Shown: piece after piece, positions 1-9,128 of the stretch
How positions within the stretch are numbered: position 1 is the first letter of the stretch
Layout of the letters: every line of letters starts with the position of its first letter
Source: Sandaracinaceae bacterium
Lineage (GTDB): Bacteria > Myxococcota_A > Polyangia > Polyangiales > Houyiibacteriaceae
Reading direction: 5' to 3'
Length of the DNA: 64,000 bases
NCBI GenBank assembly: GCA_020633055.1
Contig: JACKEJ010000004.1
Location: 992,001-1,056,000, forward strand
Made by a program: the position numbers and the translations under genes
The notes under the pieces: model-generated
Database searches by the model: none
What the model saw: the letters and a program-made list of their open reading frames with translations, nothing else
Told to the model about the DNA's origin: nothing

Positions 1-1308
1 CGCGTCGTACAGCGCCGAGAGCGCGCGCTCGTACTCGTCCGGGATGACGCCCACGATGATGTTCAGCTCGGACGCGCCCTGGTTGATGATGCGCACGTTC
101 ACCTGCGCGTCGCGCAGCGCGATGAAGACCTTGGCCGCGATGCCGATGGTCTTCGACATGCCCTCGCCCACGATGGCGATCAGCGCGATGGCCGGCACGA
201 ACTCGAGCGAGTCGGGGTGCAGCGTCTCGCGGATCTCGGCCAGCACGTCTTGGATCTTGTCCTCGATGTCCGTCGCGTCGACGATGACGCTCATGCTGTC
301 GATGCTGGACGGGCAGTGCTCGAAGGAGACGGCGTGCCGCTCGAGGATCCCGAGCAGCCGGTAGATGAAGCCCACCTCCTTGTTCATGAGGTTCTTCTCG
401 ACGCTGATCATCGCGAAGTTCTTCTTGCCCGCGATACCCGCGATCTCCGTCGTCTGCTCCACGTGTGGGCTGAGCGCGCGCACGATGCGCGTGCCGTCGT
501 GCTCCGGCGCGTTCGTGTTGCGGATGTTGATCGGGATGCCCACCTCGCGCACCGGCAGGATGGCCTCGTCGTGCAGCACCGACGCGCCCATGTACGAGAG
601 CTCGCGGATCTCGGCGTAGGTGACCTCCTGCATGGGCTTCGGGTCCTTCACGATGCGCGGGTCGGCCATGAGCAGGCCCGACACGTCGGTCCAGTTCTCG
701 TACAGCTCCGCCATCACGGCCCGTGCGACGATGGCGCCCGAGATGTCCGATCCGCCGCGCGAGAAGGTGCGCACGCGACCCTTGCCGTCACGACCGTAGA
801 AGCCGGGCACCACGTAGCGCTTGCTGGTGTCGGCCAGGCGCTCCCCGAGCAGCGAGTAGGTCTCCGGGTCCACGCCGCCGTTGGGCGTGATGATGATGAA
901 GTGCTCCGGGTCGACGAAGTCCGCGCCCAGGTAGGCCGCCAGCAGGAGACCGTTGAGGTGCTCCCCGCGCGACGCGACGAAGTCCTTGGTGACCCCCTCG
1001 CGCAGCGCCGCCTCGAGCTTGTCGAGGTGCCCCGACATCCCGGCGGACACGCCCAGCTCGCGCTCGATCTCGAGAAAGCGCTCGCGCACCTGCGCGTAGG
1101 GCGAGCTGAAGTCCGTGCCCAGCGACGCGCTCTGTTGGCACAGGTAGAGCAGGTCGGTCAGCTTGGCGTCGGTGGAGGAGCGCTTCCCGGGGGCCGAGGG
1201 CACCACGATGGAGCGGCGCGGGTCGGACTCCACGATGGCCAGGACACGACGAAACTGGTTGGCGTCGGCGAGGCTCGAGCCGCCGAACTTGCAGACGATG
1301 CGGGACAT
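1..1308 (-). CDS. lysC: Aspartate kinase (partial, runs off the left edge)
   Basis: Phosphorylates L-aspartate, the first step of the lysine/threonine/methionine branch. The visible 436 codons begin with the kinase motif VCKFGGSSLAD (residues 4-14) and contain SRGGSDISGAIVARA, the aspartate-binding region of aspartokinases. Two ACT-type regulatory segments follow: IAGIAGKKNFAMISVEK and, near the edge, LIAIVGEGMSKTIGIAAKVF with VNVRIINQGASELNI. This is the layout of monofunctional, feedback-regulated aspartokinases. No stop codon is reached, so only a short C-terminus is missing. The start is ATG at 1308. It is divergent from the DinB-like gene. No homoserine dehydrogenase portion is visible, but a fusion beyond the edge cannot be excluded. 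Confidence 0.93.
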   Translation of the reverse strand, partial: MSRIVCKFGGSSLADANQFRRVLAIVESDPRRSIVVPSAPGKRSSTDAKLTDLLYLCQQSASLGTDFSSPYAQVRERFLEIERELGVSAGMSGHLDKLEAALREGVTKDFVASRGEHLNGLLLAAYLGADFVDPEHFIIITPNGGVDPETYSLLGERLADTSKRYVVPGFYGRDGKGRVRTFSRGGSDISGAIVARAVMAELYENWTDVSGLLMADPRIVKDPKPMQEVTYAEIRELSYMGASVLHDEAILPVREVGIPINIRNTNAPEHDGTRIVRALSPHVEQTTEIAGIAGKKNFAMISVEKNLMNKEVGFIYRLLGILERHAVSFEHCPSSIDSMSVIVDATDIEDKIQDVLAEIRETLHPDSLEFVPAIALIAIVGEGMSKTIGIAAKVFIALRDAQVNVRIINQGASELNIIVGVIPDEYERALSALYDA

Positions 1309-1384
1309 GGCGCGAGTCGTGTCTCAAGACGCGACAATTCTCAAGCCGGTGGCCGCCGAAGCCACACGTCCGCTACGCTGAAGC

Positions 1385-1888
1385 ATGTTCACGGGGACCC
1401 AGCCGCACCTCATGGCCCTCTACAACCGGTGGATGAACGAGCGCATGTACGCCGCCTGCGCCACGTTGTCGGACGTACAGCGGCGCAAGGACCTGGGGCT
1501 GTTCTTCAAGTCGGTCCACGGCACGCTGAACCACATCCTGTGGGGCGATCAGGCCTGGCTCGCGCGCTTCACGGGCGGCGCCGGGACGACGGTGCCAGCA
1601 GGGACGGAGCTGTACGCTGACTACGAGTCCCTCTGGGAAGCGCGGCGGGCGTTGGACACCGAGATCCTCGCGTGGGCTGCGGCGCTCACACCCGAAGCGT
1701 TGAACGAACCCATGACCTGGACCAGCAAGGTCTACGGGTTCACGCAGACCCAGCCGCGCTGGGTGCTCGTCACGCAGATGTTCAACCACCAGACCCACCA
1801 CCGCGGTCAGGTGCACGCGGCGCTGACCCACTTCCACGTGGACATGGGGGCGACGGACGTTCCGCTCACCCCCGAGCTATTGGAGTGA
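1385..1888 (+). CDS. DinB-family putative metal-dependent protein
   Basis: 167 residues, the usual size of the DinB four-helix-bundle superfamily (DinB/YfiT and bacillithiol-transferase relatives). Three histidines fit the metal-binding triad: H50 in GTLNHILWGDQ, then H135 and H139 in FNHQTHHRGQV. The N-terminal helix MALYNRWMNERMY is also typical. Family members are thiol-dependent transferases or of unknown activity, so the substrate is not predictable. The gene stands alone, divergent from the aspartate kinase with 76 bp between the starts. Confidence 0.82.
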   Translation: MFTGTQPHLMALYNRWMNERMYAACATLSDVQRRKDLGLFFKSVHGTLNHILWGDQAWLARFTGGAGTTVPAGTELYADYESLWEARRALDTEILAWAAALTPEALNEPMTWTSKVYGFTQTQPRWVLVTQMFNHQTHHRGQVHAALTHFHVDMGATDVPLTPELLE

Positions 1889-1904
1889 TCCCTGAGTTCA
1901 GGCG

Positions 1905-2552
1905 TCAGGGGACCCAGCTGCAGGGCAGTCCGGTGGTCGCGGCCGCCTCGCAGAGCGCCTGAGGCGTGGTCATCGGCGGCGCCAGGCTCGGGTCCAGCTC
2001 GTCGCAGGCGTAGGTGCCCGTGCAGGACTCGAAGCGGTTCATCCAGTAGGCGCAGCCGAAGGTGTTCTGGCAGGTGGTCTGGTTGAGCTGCGTGCAGTCG
2101 GTGAAGTAGCAGTCGTCTTCCGCCCACAGGCAGCCCTGGGCTTGGCAGGCCCCCTCGCTCTCCTGCATGTGGCAGGCCTTGAAGCTGCACGAAGCGCCGT
2201 CCCAGCGGCACCCGATCGAGAGCGCCACGCAGTCGTTGAGGTTGTCCTCTGCGCTGCAGCCGGGGTCGCTGGGCTGGCCGATCATCAACCCGCCGAAGTC
2301 GCAGCCATCTCCGCGCACACTCGTACAGCTCAGACCGAGTAGTTCAGCAGACATGCACTGCGTGTCGTCGAAGTCGGCGCAGCTTCCGCCCCCGACACAC
2401 ACGTTGGATGCGCCGCCGAGGTCCATGCCCCCGGGGCCACCATCGGGGTTGGGGGTGCCGTCCGATTCGCCACACCCGGGCGCGTGCGCGAGCACCAGGG
2501 CCAGCGCGAGGGTGTGGGCAGGGATGCGAGAGCGACGGGTAATGCGTGACAT
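1905..2552 (-). CDS. Cys-rich lipoprotein of unknown function
   Basis: 215 residues. The N-terminus is Arg-rich, followed by a hydrophobic stretch and a lipobox ending LAHAPGC (Cys27). A Gly/Asp/Pro-rich linker follows, typical of myxobacterial lipoproteins. The mature part has about 18 cysteines spaced through short Trp/Phe-containing segments (for example CRWDGASC, CLWAEDDC, CAYWMNRFESC), which suggests repeated disulfide-knotted units. I chose the ATG at 2552 because upstream in-frame codons give no signal peptide. It is divergent from a similar lipoprotein at 2759, and the two share linker style and cysteine density, so they may be distant paralogues. Function unknown. Confidence 0.75.
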   Translation of the reverse strand: MSRITRRSRIPAHTLALALVLAHAPGCGESDGTPNPDGGPGGMDLGGASNVCVGGGSCADFDDTQCMSAELLGLSCTSVRGDGCDFGGLMIGQPSDPGCSAEDNLNDCVALSIGCRWDGASCSFKACHMQESEGACQAQGCLWAEDDCYFTDCTQLNQTTCQNTFGCAYWMNRFESCTGTYACDELDPSLAPPMTTPQALCEAAATTGLPCSWVP

Positions 2553-2758
2553 GGGTCCTCGGGAGTCGAAGCACCGAGCATTGGCCGATGGAGCGCGCGC
2601 ATCCATCGGAATGATTCCGGTATGGAGGGGCTGCGCCACGAGGCTCGGAAGCGGGTGATTTATTTCGGGAGATACGAGCCCGCGTCGCATCTCTTCCCGC
2701 ACTGAACGGCGGAAAAATTCCGATACCGGGGGTGAGCGCGCGCACCCACCATCGACCC

Positions 2759-3400
2759 ATGCCGAAGTCCCTCCATCCCACGCACACGACCCGCACGACC
2801 CGCTCGACCCGCTCGACCCGCACCGACGCGGTGCTTTGTGCGCGCCTGTCGGCAAGCGTCCTCCTGCTGGCCATGGGGCTCGCAGGGTGCGGGGACGAGA
2901 CCGGGCCCACGCCCGACGGGGGCGCGCGCGATGGGGGCGCGCAGGACCAAGGCAGCGGCGACCTGGGTGGCGGCGGTGACCAGGGGATGGGGCCCGTGGA
3001 CCTCGGCGGCGAGCCCGTGTGCGAGGGCAGCTTCGTGCCCAGCTGCGAGAACGTGCAGGTCAGCGAGCACTGTACCGCGCTGTCGGGCTGCAGCTTGACC
3101 GGCACGGGCTTCTGCGCTCTCCGACAGGACGTCGTCATCAACGGGCAGCCGCCGGACTGCGACGCGCTCACCACGGAGGCCGCGTGCGAGGCCGTGACCG
3201 AGTGCGAGTTCTACGCGGACTGCGCTGGGACCATCAACTACACCGACTGCGACGAGGCGCCGACACGTGAGGTGTGCGCGCAGCTCTCGGTGTGCCGCAT
3301 GCCCTGCTTCACGAGCGCGTGCCCGACCAACTACGACTGCGTCGACGGGCCAGACCCGGGGCCGGACCTCTTCTGCGTGCGGCGCAACACGCGCTTCTGA
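2759..3400 (+). CDS. Cys-rich lipoprotein of unknown function
   Basis: 213 residues. A basic N-terminus, rich in Thr-Arg because of a short reiterated cgacccgct-like DNA segment, leads into a hydrophobic core and the lipobox LAGC (Cys44). An Asp/Gly linker comes next (about residues 48-80), then a Cys-rich domain with pairs such as CEGSFVPSC, CEFYADC and CRMPCFTSAC. An in-frame GTG at 2732 would add nine residues, but the ATG at 2759 gives a more normal leader. It probably sits in a membrane with the domain in the periplasm or outside. Divergent partner: the lipoprotein ending at 1905. No recognised family. Confidence 0.73.
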   Translation: MPKSLHPTHTTRTTRSTRSTRTDAVLCARLSASVLLLAMGLAGCGDETGPTPDGGARDGGAQDQGSGDLGGGGDQGMGPVDLGGEPVCEGSFVPSCENVQVSEHCTALSGCSLTGTGFCALRQDVVINGQPPDCDALTTEAACEAVTECEFYADCAGTINYTDCDEAPTREVCAQLSVCRMPCFTSACPTNYDCVDGPDPGPDLFCVRRNTRF

Positions 3401-3434
3401 GCCGCTCCGAAGATCCGTGCGTGGGGCTTCGAGC

Positions 3435-4328
3435 TCAGTGGACCTCGAAGCGAATCGGCAGCGTGAGCACTCTCGACGTGCGCGCGACGCCAGGCGGTGG
3501 CGGCGGGAGCTGCACGCGCTCGGTGGCGCTCGCCGCGATGCGATCCAGGCGTGGACTCCCGCTGGACTGCACCAGCGCTACCCCAGTGATTCCGCCGTCG
3601 GGGCCGAGCGCGATGCGCAGACGGAGCACCAGCGGCTCGTCGTCGCCGCCGCTACGCCGACCACGCGCGTAGTGCTGCTGCGCCTGCTGCGCGATGGCAC
3701 GCTGCACAGCGCGCAGATAGCGGGCGAGGGCGTCCGCGTCGGCTGCCCCGCTCGCTGCGCCGCCCGCGCCATGCCGTGGTCCTGAGCTGCCCTGCTCGGC
3801 CCCGAGTCTTCCGGCGGAGCCGCCGTCAACGGGGCCGTGCGAACCCACCCCGACGGCGCCGGTGGCGCTGATGGCGCTGGTGCCCGTCGCCTGGGGAGAT
3901 GCGGACGCGTCAGGCACATGGGGGCTCTGTGTCCCGCTCACGAGAGCCGACGCAGGCGGTAGGGCCGAAGCGCGTGGCTCGGCCGGGTCGAGGGGGGCTG
4001 GCGGCGCGAGCGCCCGGGATGGCTGCGTGTGCACGGGAGGTGCCCCGGACTCGAGCGCGCTGCGCGCTGCGACGCGCGTCGGTCGCGGCTCCGCAGGGAG
4101 GACGCGTGCGGGGGGCGCGCCTGGACCAACCCCTCCGCTGACCACGGCGATCTCCACCGGGTGCCCGTCGCCTCCCTCGGGCCCGTCGCCGAGCTCCATC
4201 GCATCCAGGGTGCACGGAGGTGAGACGGGGAGCTCGTGTCGGGGGCACGGCGCGGCGGCGCCCGGCACCCCCGCCACCAGCAGGAGGTGCAGACCCAGCG
4301 AGCACACCACCGACAGCGCCGGTCTCAC
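3435..4328 (-). CDS. TonB-family energy transducer-like protein
   Basis: 297 residues. A short hydrophobic N-terminus (SVVCSLGLHLLLVAGV) could be the inner-membrane anchor. It is followed by a long Pro/Ala/Ser-rich spacer and a C-terminal TonB-like domain (about residues 205-297) containing QSSGSPRLDRIAASATER, a PPPPP stretch and the final LTLPIRFEV strand. TonB links the ExbBD motor to outer-membrane receptors. The GTG start at 4328 overlaps the stop of the kelch gene (GTGA), so the two are probably translationally coupled. As the last gene of the receptor operon it could be a dedicated TonB. ExbB and ExbD are not in the window. Confidence 0.75.
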   Translation of the reverse strand: MRPALSVVCSLGLHLLLVAGVPGAAAPCPRHELPVSPPCTLDAMELGDGPEGGDGHPVEIAVVSGGVGPGAPPARVLPAEPRPTRVAARSALESGAPPVHTQPSRALAPPAPLDPAEPRASALPPASALVSGTQSPHVPDASASPQATGTSAISATGAVGVGSHGPVDGGSAGRLGAEQGSSGPRHGAGGAASGAADADALARYLRAVQRAIAQQAQQHYARGRRSGGDDEPLVLRLRIALGPDGGITGVALVQSSGSPRLDRIAASATERVQLPPPPPGVARTSRVLTLPIRFEVH

Positions 4329-6379
4329 GGCGCGAACACGAACAGGCGCAGCTGCCCCTCGGGGGCGTCGTGCGTGGTGACGACCAGCACGCGTCCACGG
4401 TAGGCGAACGCGCGCGTGTGGGAGGACTCGAACGGCAGCGTGACGGGGGACACCGACCAGCTGTCGTGCGCGACGTCGTAGAGCTCCACCGCGCGGGTGC
4501 TGCTCGCGTCCTGGCCCTGCACGACGCTGCCGCCCACCAGCACCGCGCGCTCGCCCAGCGCGACCAGCTGCGGCGAGAGGCGGGTCTCGCTGGGGCACGC
4601 GATGGGCGCGAAGTCGCGTGTCTCGAACGAGAACGCCTCACACTCGGGCACGAGCTGGAAGTTGTCCCGCATGCCGCCCACGAAGAGGAAGCGCTCCCCC
4701 ACGCGCTCACCGCCGAAGGCGCGCCGCGCCCTCGGTAGCGTGAAGCCGGCGTCGACCCAGGCGTCGTCGCTCGGCGCGCGCTGCAGCGCGTCGGTCAGGT
4801 GCTGAAAGGCCGCCATGCCCTCGCGCGCGGGGTCGTAGTTGAGGCCGCCCATCACCAGCAGCTCGCCGGCGGGGCTCTGCGTCAACGCGAACTGCGTGCG
4901 TCCGCGACCGAGCGCGGGTGCGGCGCTCCAGGTGCCGTGCGCGATGTCGTAGGTGAAGGACTCGTCGTGCGCCACGGGCTCGCCCTCGGCGCCGATGCCG
5001 AAGCCGCCCACCGACACGAAGTGCGTGTCGTCGACCGCGAGCACCGCCATGGTCTGGCGCGGCACGGGATAGGGCGCGAGGGTCTCCCAGCGCAGCGTGG
5101 GCAGGTGCAGGCGTCGCGCGTCGCTCGAGAAGTTCTCTGGCGCGAAGTCGTGCTGCCCGTGGCTGGTGTTACCGCCGAACAGGTAGAGCCAGTCGTCGAC
5201 GATCACCATGCCCTGGCGGTTCTTGGTGGGCCCCTCGTAGTCCACCGAGATGGTGACGGGCTCGGGCGCAGGCCACACGCGCTCGATGTGCGGGATGCGC
5301 TGGGTGACCTCCATCCCGGCCGTGCCGCCGACCGACAAGACCTGCCCGAGCACGGCCACGTTCTGGTGGAAGAAGCGCGGGAAGAGCACGCTGCCCGCAG
5401 CGCGCCACGCGCCCTCCTCGGGCTGACCCGGAGCTGCAGGCCGATAGAGGTGCACGACGCCGTCCATGCCCGTCACCACCAACTCACCGTCGAGCGCCGC
5501 GGCGGCGGCACCAAAGGGCGAGGCGGGCAGCTCGGGCCCTCGACGCCACGCGCCGCTCGCGGGGTCGAAGAGGTGCGTCCCACGCTGCGGCACGCCGTTC
5601 GGGTCCATGCCGCCGACCACCACCAGCTGCTCCCCCACGGCCGCGACGCCCAGGCCGCGCACGCGGAAGGGCGCGGGCAGCGAGCGCCAGCCAGCGTCGA
5701 CATCGGCGAGGTCCAGCGCCTCGATGGTGGTGGCCCACGCGGCGGTCGCGGGGTCGCCGTCGAGGTCCCAGCCGCCCGCGACGTACAGCACGCCGTCCAG
5801 CACAGCCGCCATGTGGCTGGAGCGGGGCGCGGGCAGGGACGGCAGCGCGCTCCAGCGGTTGGTGGCGACGTCGTAGCGCGCCACCTCGTCGGTGGACCGC
5901 AACCTGTCGTCCTCACCCGGAGTGGTCACCGCGTAGAGGCCGCCCACGCGCACGACGCCGCCTTCGTGCGCCACGAGCGCCGCGCTCTGCAGGCCCCGCG
6001 CGAGACCCTCGAGGTCCTCCCACTCGCCCGTGCGCACGTTCAGGCGGCGCAGGCTGCTGCTCTGGCCCGACGCGACGTAGTGGTGCGACTCGCCGCGATA
6101 GCCCCCGAGCACGTAGAGGTGCTCACCGAGGGCTGCGGCGCCGAAGCTGGTGACGGGGGCCTCGAGGAACGCGTGCGGACCCGCCTCGACCCGCGCATGC
6201 CGCATCAGAGGCGAGGTGCGCGGCGCGTCCTCGGTGGCGGGGGCGGGCGTGGTGCCGCGCGGCGCGCTCGACGCGCACGCGCTGCTGAGCAACGCCGTGG
6301 CCGCGAGGCAAGCGAGGGAGCGGTGGTGCCGCGCGCGGGGGCTGCGCGACGCTGGGAGGGAGACGTGTCGGTGGGTCAT
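4325..6379 (-). CDS. Kelch-repeat lipoprotein
   Basis: 684 residues. Lipobox LSSAC (Cys35). The rest is two runs of kelch-type beta-propeller blades recognisable by repeated LYVLGGY, LYVAGGWD, LVVVGGMD, LYLFGGNT, HFVSVGGF, LLVMGGLN and FLFVGGM strands followed by W-x2-L/APxP turns. About ten to twelve blades are visible, enough for two propellers. Such propellers are usually protein- or ligand-binding surfaces. It lies between the HmuY-like gene (59-bp gap) and the TonB-like gene (4-nt overlap), so a surface role in substrate capture by the TonB-dependent receptor is plausible but inferred. Confidence 0.85.
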   Translation of the reverse strand: MTHRHVSLPASRSPRARHHRSLACLAATALLSSACASSAPRGTTPAPATEDAPRTSPLMRHARVEAGPHAFLEAPVTSFGAAALGEHLYVLGGYRGESHHYVASGQSSSLRRLNVRTGEWEDLEGLARGLQSAALVAHEGGVVRVGGLYAVTTPGEDDRLRSTDEVARYDVATNRWSALPSLPAPRSSHMAAVLDGVLYVAGGWDLDGDPATAAWATTIEALDLADVDAGWRSLPAPFRVRGLGVAAVGEQLVVVGGMDPNGVPQRGTHLFDPASGAWRRGPELPASPFGAAAAALDGELVVTGMDGVVHLYRPAAPGQPEEGAWRAAGSVLFPRFFHQNVAVLGQVLSVGGTAGMEVTQRIPHIERVWPAPEPVTISVDYEGPTKNRQGMVIVDDWLYLFGGNTSHGQHDFAPENFSSDARRLHLPTLRWETLAPYPVPRQTMAVLAVDDTHFVSVGGFGIGAEGEPVAHDESFTYDIAHGTWSAAPALGRGRTQFALTQSPAGELLVMGGLNYDPAREGMAAFQHLTDALQRAPSDDAWVDAGFTLPRARRAFGGERVGERFLFVGGMRDNFQLVPECEAFSFETRDFAPIACPSETRLSPQLVALGERAVLVGGSVVQGQDASSTRAVELYDVAHDSWSVSPVTLPFESSHTRAFAYRGRVLVVTTHDAPEGQLRLFVFAP

Positions 6380-6438
6380 GGGTGCGTGAGGGTGTGAGGC
6401 GCGCCACGGGCGTCGCAGCGCGAGGTCGGTGTTGGGGT

Positions 6439-7134
6439 TCAGGGCGTCGGCAGGACGGCGAAGCGCAAGGTCGGGTGACCAGAGCCCCCGGCTTGGTCGT
6501 AGTAGCGCTCGACCGCGATGCGGAACACGGCGTCCTCGGTCGTACGCACGACGTAGACGCGCGGCTTGGGCGTGAGGATGTGCGTCTCCACGTCGTACGC
6601 GTACCAGGGGTCGAGGCCGCCCGAGATGACGTAGTCTGGCACGGTGTCCTCGTCGTCCCCGTCGGGCAGGTCCGTCTCGAACGCGGCCTCGGCGGGCGAG
6701 GTCACCTCAGTCAGCGGCTGGCCGTCGACGCGCGCCGCGGTCACGCCGCCCGTGCCCGTCTGCCCACCGTTGAGCGCGATGTGGAAGCGCCGAAACGCGA
6801 GGTCGAAGCGCCGCTCGCCCGTGTCGTCGGCCGGGTCCTCGGGCTCCACCTCGCGCAGCGTGTCGAGGTCCAGGTACACCCAGCGCTCCGGATCCGACGC
6901 GTCCACGGTGAGTGTGCCCTGGCCCTCGGACTCGAGCGTCACGTGCACGTAGCGCTCCACGTAGCCGTCGCCCGCGTCACCCGTGTCCGTCGGCCCCGCG
7001 TCCAGGTCGCGGGGCGGGCCTTGGTCCCCGTTGTCGTGCGGGGCGATGTCGCCACACGCCGAGAGGACGTGCAGCAGCGCGCCAACCAAGAGGCCGACGA
7101 CGAGCGCGCGGAGGAAGTCGGGGGTGTCGAACAT
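6439..7134 (-). CDS. HmuY-like lipoprotein
   Basis: 231 residues. Lipobox VLSAC (Cys27), Asp-rich linker, then a domain with the order seen in HmuY haem-binding proteins: WVYLDLDTL near the start, FDLAFRRFHIALNGG in the middle, and a C-terminal YVVRTTEDAVFRIAVERYYD strand pair. HmuY proteins scavenge haem and pass it to a TonB-dependent receptor, and here the receptor gene lies immediately upstream. I chose the ATG at 7134 because GGGAG sits eight bases before it; an ATG at 7155 overlapping the receptor stop is the alternative. The haem ligands of characterised HmuY were not checked, so the ligand remains open. Confidence 0.8.
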   Translation of the reverse strand: MFDTPDFLRALVVGLLVGALLHVLSACGDIAPHDNGDQGPPRDLDAGPTDTGDAGDGYVERYVHVTLESEGQGTLTVDASDPERWVYLDLDTLREVEPEDPADDTGERRFDLAFRRFHIALNGGQTGTGGVTAARVDGQPLTEVTSPAEAAFETDLPDGDDEDTVPDYVISGGLDPWYAYDVETHILTPKPRVYVVRTTEDAVFRIAVERYYDQAGGSGHPTLRFAVLPTP

Positions 7135-7154
7135 GCTTGGCTCCCGTCGGTGCA

Positions 7155-9101
7155 TCAGTAGTCGAGTCGAAGGCCCGCGTAGAACCCGCGCGGGCGAATG
7201 TTGAGGTAGCGGCCCCCTGCGCCCGCGAGGTTGTCCGCGCCCGCGAACACCGCGACGTAGTCGCCGAGGGTCTGCTCGACCCGCGCGTCCAGCGAGAGGT
7301 AGGGGTCGTCCCGCACCTCCTGCGTGTCGCCGCTCGCGTCGGTCTCGTAGAAGGGGCGCTCGCCCACGACCGAGCCGCGCACGACCGCCGAGAAGCCGGT
7401 CCCCGGGACGGCGTAGCGCACCCGGAAGGTGCCGCGGTGACGGGGCCGCCCAGACAGCGCGCGCTCGCGCTGCAGGTCACGTGCGTCCAGAAACACGTAG
7501 GTCAGCTGCAGGTCGAGGCCGCGCGCGGGACGCAGGCGCACCGAGAGCTCGCTCCCCTGCGTGATGGCCGAGCTGGTGTTCACGTAGGTGTAGACGACGT
7601 TGGCCGCCGTCTCGTCGAGCTGCGTGTCGATCAGGTCGTCGATCTGGTTGCGGTAGAGCGACACGCGCAGCCCCACGGCCTCTGTGGCCTGCCACTCACC
7701 CTCCAGCTGGAAGCTCCATGAGGTCTCCGGGTGGACGCTGGGGTTGCCGATGACGCGGTAGCCCACGCTCGGGTTCTCGAAGCTGAGGTACAGCTCCTTG
7801 AAGTTGGGCGCGCGGAAGCCCCGCCCCGCGCTGCCGCGCAACACCAGCGATTCGTGTGGGTCCAGTCGTAGCGCCAGCTTGGGTGACGCGAACGCGCCGA
7901 ACTGCGAGTCCACGTCCACGCGCAGGCCAGGCGCCACGACGAAGTTCACGTCCTCCTGCGCCACCCACTCGTACTGCGCGAAGGGCGCGACGCGCGTGCG
8001 GTGCCCCTTGCGGCTCAGGCGGTCCGCCAGCAGGGACTCCTGCTGCACGTCCGCGCCGAGCGTCAGGGTGTGTCGGCCATCGTCGCTCACGTACGCGTAC
8101 TGCGCGCTGACCTCGCCCAGGCGCTGGCGCGTGGTCTGGTCCAGGTCCTCCTGCGCGCTGCCGCGCTGGTCCAGCACGAACTGGTCGCGGAACTGCGTGA
8201 AGTAGACCTGCGTGGCGAACGTCCCGCGCGCGAACTCCGTCGCGAGCGTGCCCCCGAGACCCACCTCGTCGATGCGGTTGTGGCGGTCGTACACGGCCCC
8301 CGTGGCGCTGGCGTCGATGCCGACGAGGTCCCGACGCGACAGGCGCAGGCGCAGGCCAAGGTCGGTGTTTCCCACGTGCTGGCCCAGGCTGAGCGCGCCG
8401 TCGTACTGCGTCACCTCGCTGCCCGTCGTGGCCACGTCCGAGGGGTCGAGGTCGTACGCGCCGACCCGGTGCACGCCGGCGTCCACTCGCGCGCGGAAGT
8501 CGCGCCTGCGCACCGCGGCCCCCAGCCCGAGGTCGAGCGTGGCCCCCTCGAGCGCGTAGGGGTCGTAGGTGCCGAGCGAGAGCCGCCCGTCCATGGCGAA
8601 GGGCGCGCTGCCCCGCCGCGTGATGATGTTGATCACCCCGCCGTGCGCCGCGCTGCCATAGAGCGCGGAGCTGGCGCCCCGCACGATCTCGATGCGCTCC
8701 ACGTCCTGCAGCGCGATGCGCGTGAGGTCGAGCGCGCCGTCCGAGCGCCCGATGACCGGCTCCCCGTCGATCAGGATGAGCGTGTGCTGCGGGTCGAGGC
8801 CCTGCATGCGCACGGTGCTGCCCTGGAGCGCGGGGATGATCTCGATGCCGGGCAGGTCCTCGAGCGCCTCGGCCACGTTCTCGGCGCCGTTGTCGCGCAG
8901 GGTCTCGCGGTCGATGACCTCCGTGGCCACCACGGCGTCCGAGCGCGACTGCGCGCGGCGCCCTGCCGTGGTGACGACGATCTCGTCGAGCTCGTGGGGC
9001 GAGTCCGCGCCATCCCCCGCGGGTGGCGCGGCACCGTCTTGCGCGCGCACCGCAGGCGAGGCGAGGCACAGGATGACGATGACGATGAGGCCAGTGCGCA
9101 T
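7155..9101 (-). CDS. TonB-dependent outer-membrane receptor (haem/siderophore type)
   Basis: 648 residues. Signal peptide ending near SPAVRAQ, a TonB-box-like DEIVVTT (about residues 39-45), and a plug domain with VAEALEDLPGIEI, LILIDGEPVIG and VERIEIVRGASSALYGSAAHGGVINI. A beta-barrel follows and ends in LRLDY, the usual aromatic C-terminus. About residue 427 there is a FRAP motif followed by GNPSVHPE; FRAP and NPxL motifs mark haem receptors such as HmuR/HemR, so haem is favoured. It is embedded with an HmuY-like protein downstream and a lipoprotein upstream (27-bp gap). Regulation by iron is suggested by the site at 10569. Confidence 0.93.
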   Translation of the reverse strand: MRTGLIVIVILCLASPAVRAQDGAAPPAGDGADSPHELDEIVVTTAGRRAQSRSDAVVATEVIDRETLRDNGAENVAEALEDLPGIEIIPALQGSTVRMQGLDPQHTLILIDGEPVIGRSDGALDLTRIALQDVERIEIVRGASSALYGSAAHGGVINIITRRGSAPFAMDGRLSLGTYDPYALEGATLDLGLGAAVRRRDFRARVDAGVHRVGAYDLDPSDVATTGSEVTQYDGALSLGQHVGNTDLGLRLRLSRRDLVGIDASATGAVYDRHNRIDEVGLGGTLATEFARGTFATQVYFTQFRDQFVLDQRGSAQEDLDQTTRQRLGEVSAQYAYVSDDGRHTLTLGADVQQESLLADRLSRKGHRTRVAPFAQYEWVAQEDVNFVVAPGLRVDVDSQFGAFASPKLALRLDPHESLVLRGSAGRGFRAPNFKELYLSFENPSVGYRVIGNPSVHPETSWSFQLEGEWQATEAVGLRVSLYRNQIDDLIDTQLDETAANVVYTYVNTSSAITQGSELSVRLRPARGLDLQLTYVFLDARDLQRERALSGRPRHRGTFRVRYAVPGTGFSAVVRGSVVGERPFYETDASGDTQEVRDDPYLSLDARVEQTLGDYVAVFAGADNLAGAGGRYLNIRPRGFYAGLRLDY

Positions 9102-9128
9102 GACAGTGCTCGAGCGGTCCCGCGTGTG

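Noticed and set aside
4799..6397. 532-residue plus-strand open frame
   Set aside because: Antisense shadow of the kelch lipoprotein. No motifs, and extreme Arg/His/Ala composition.
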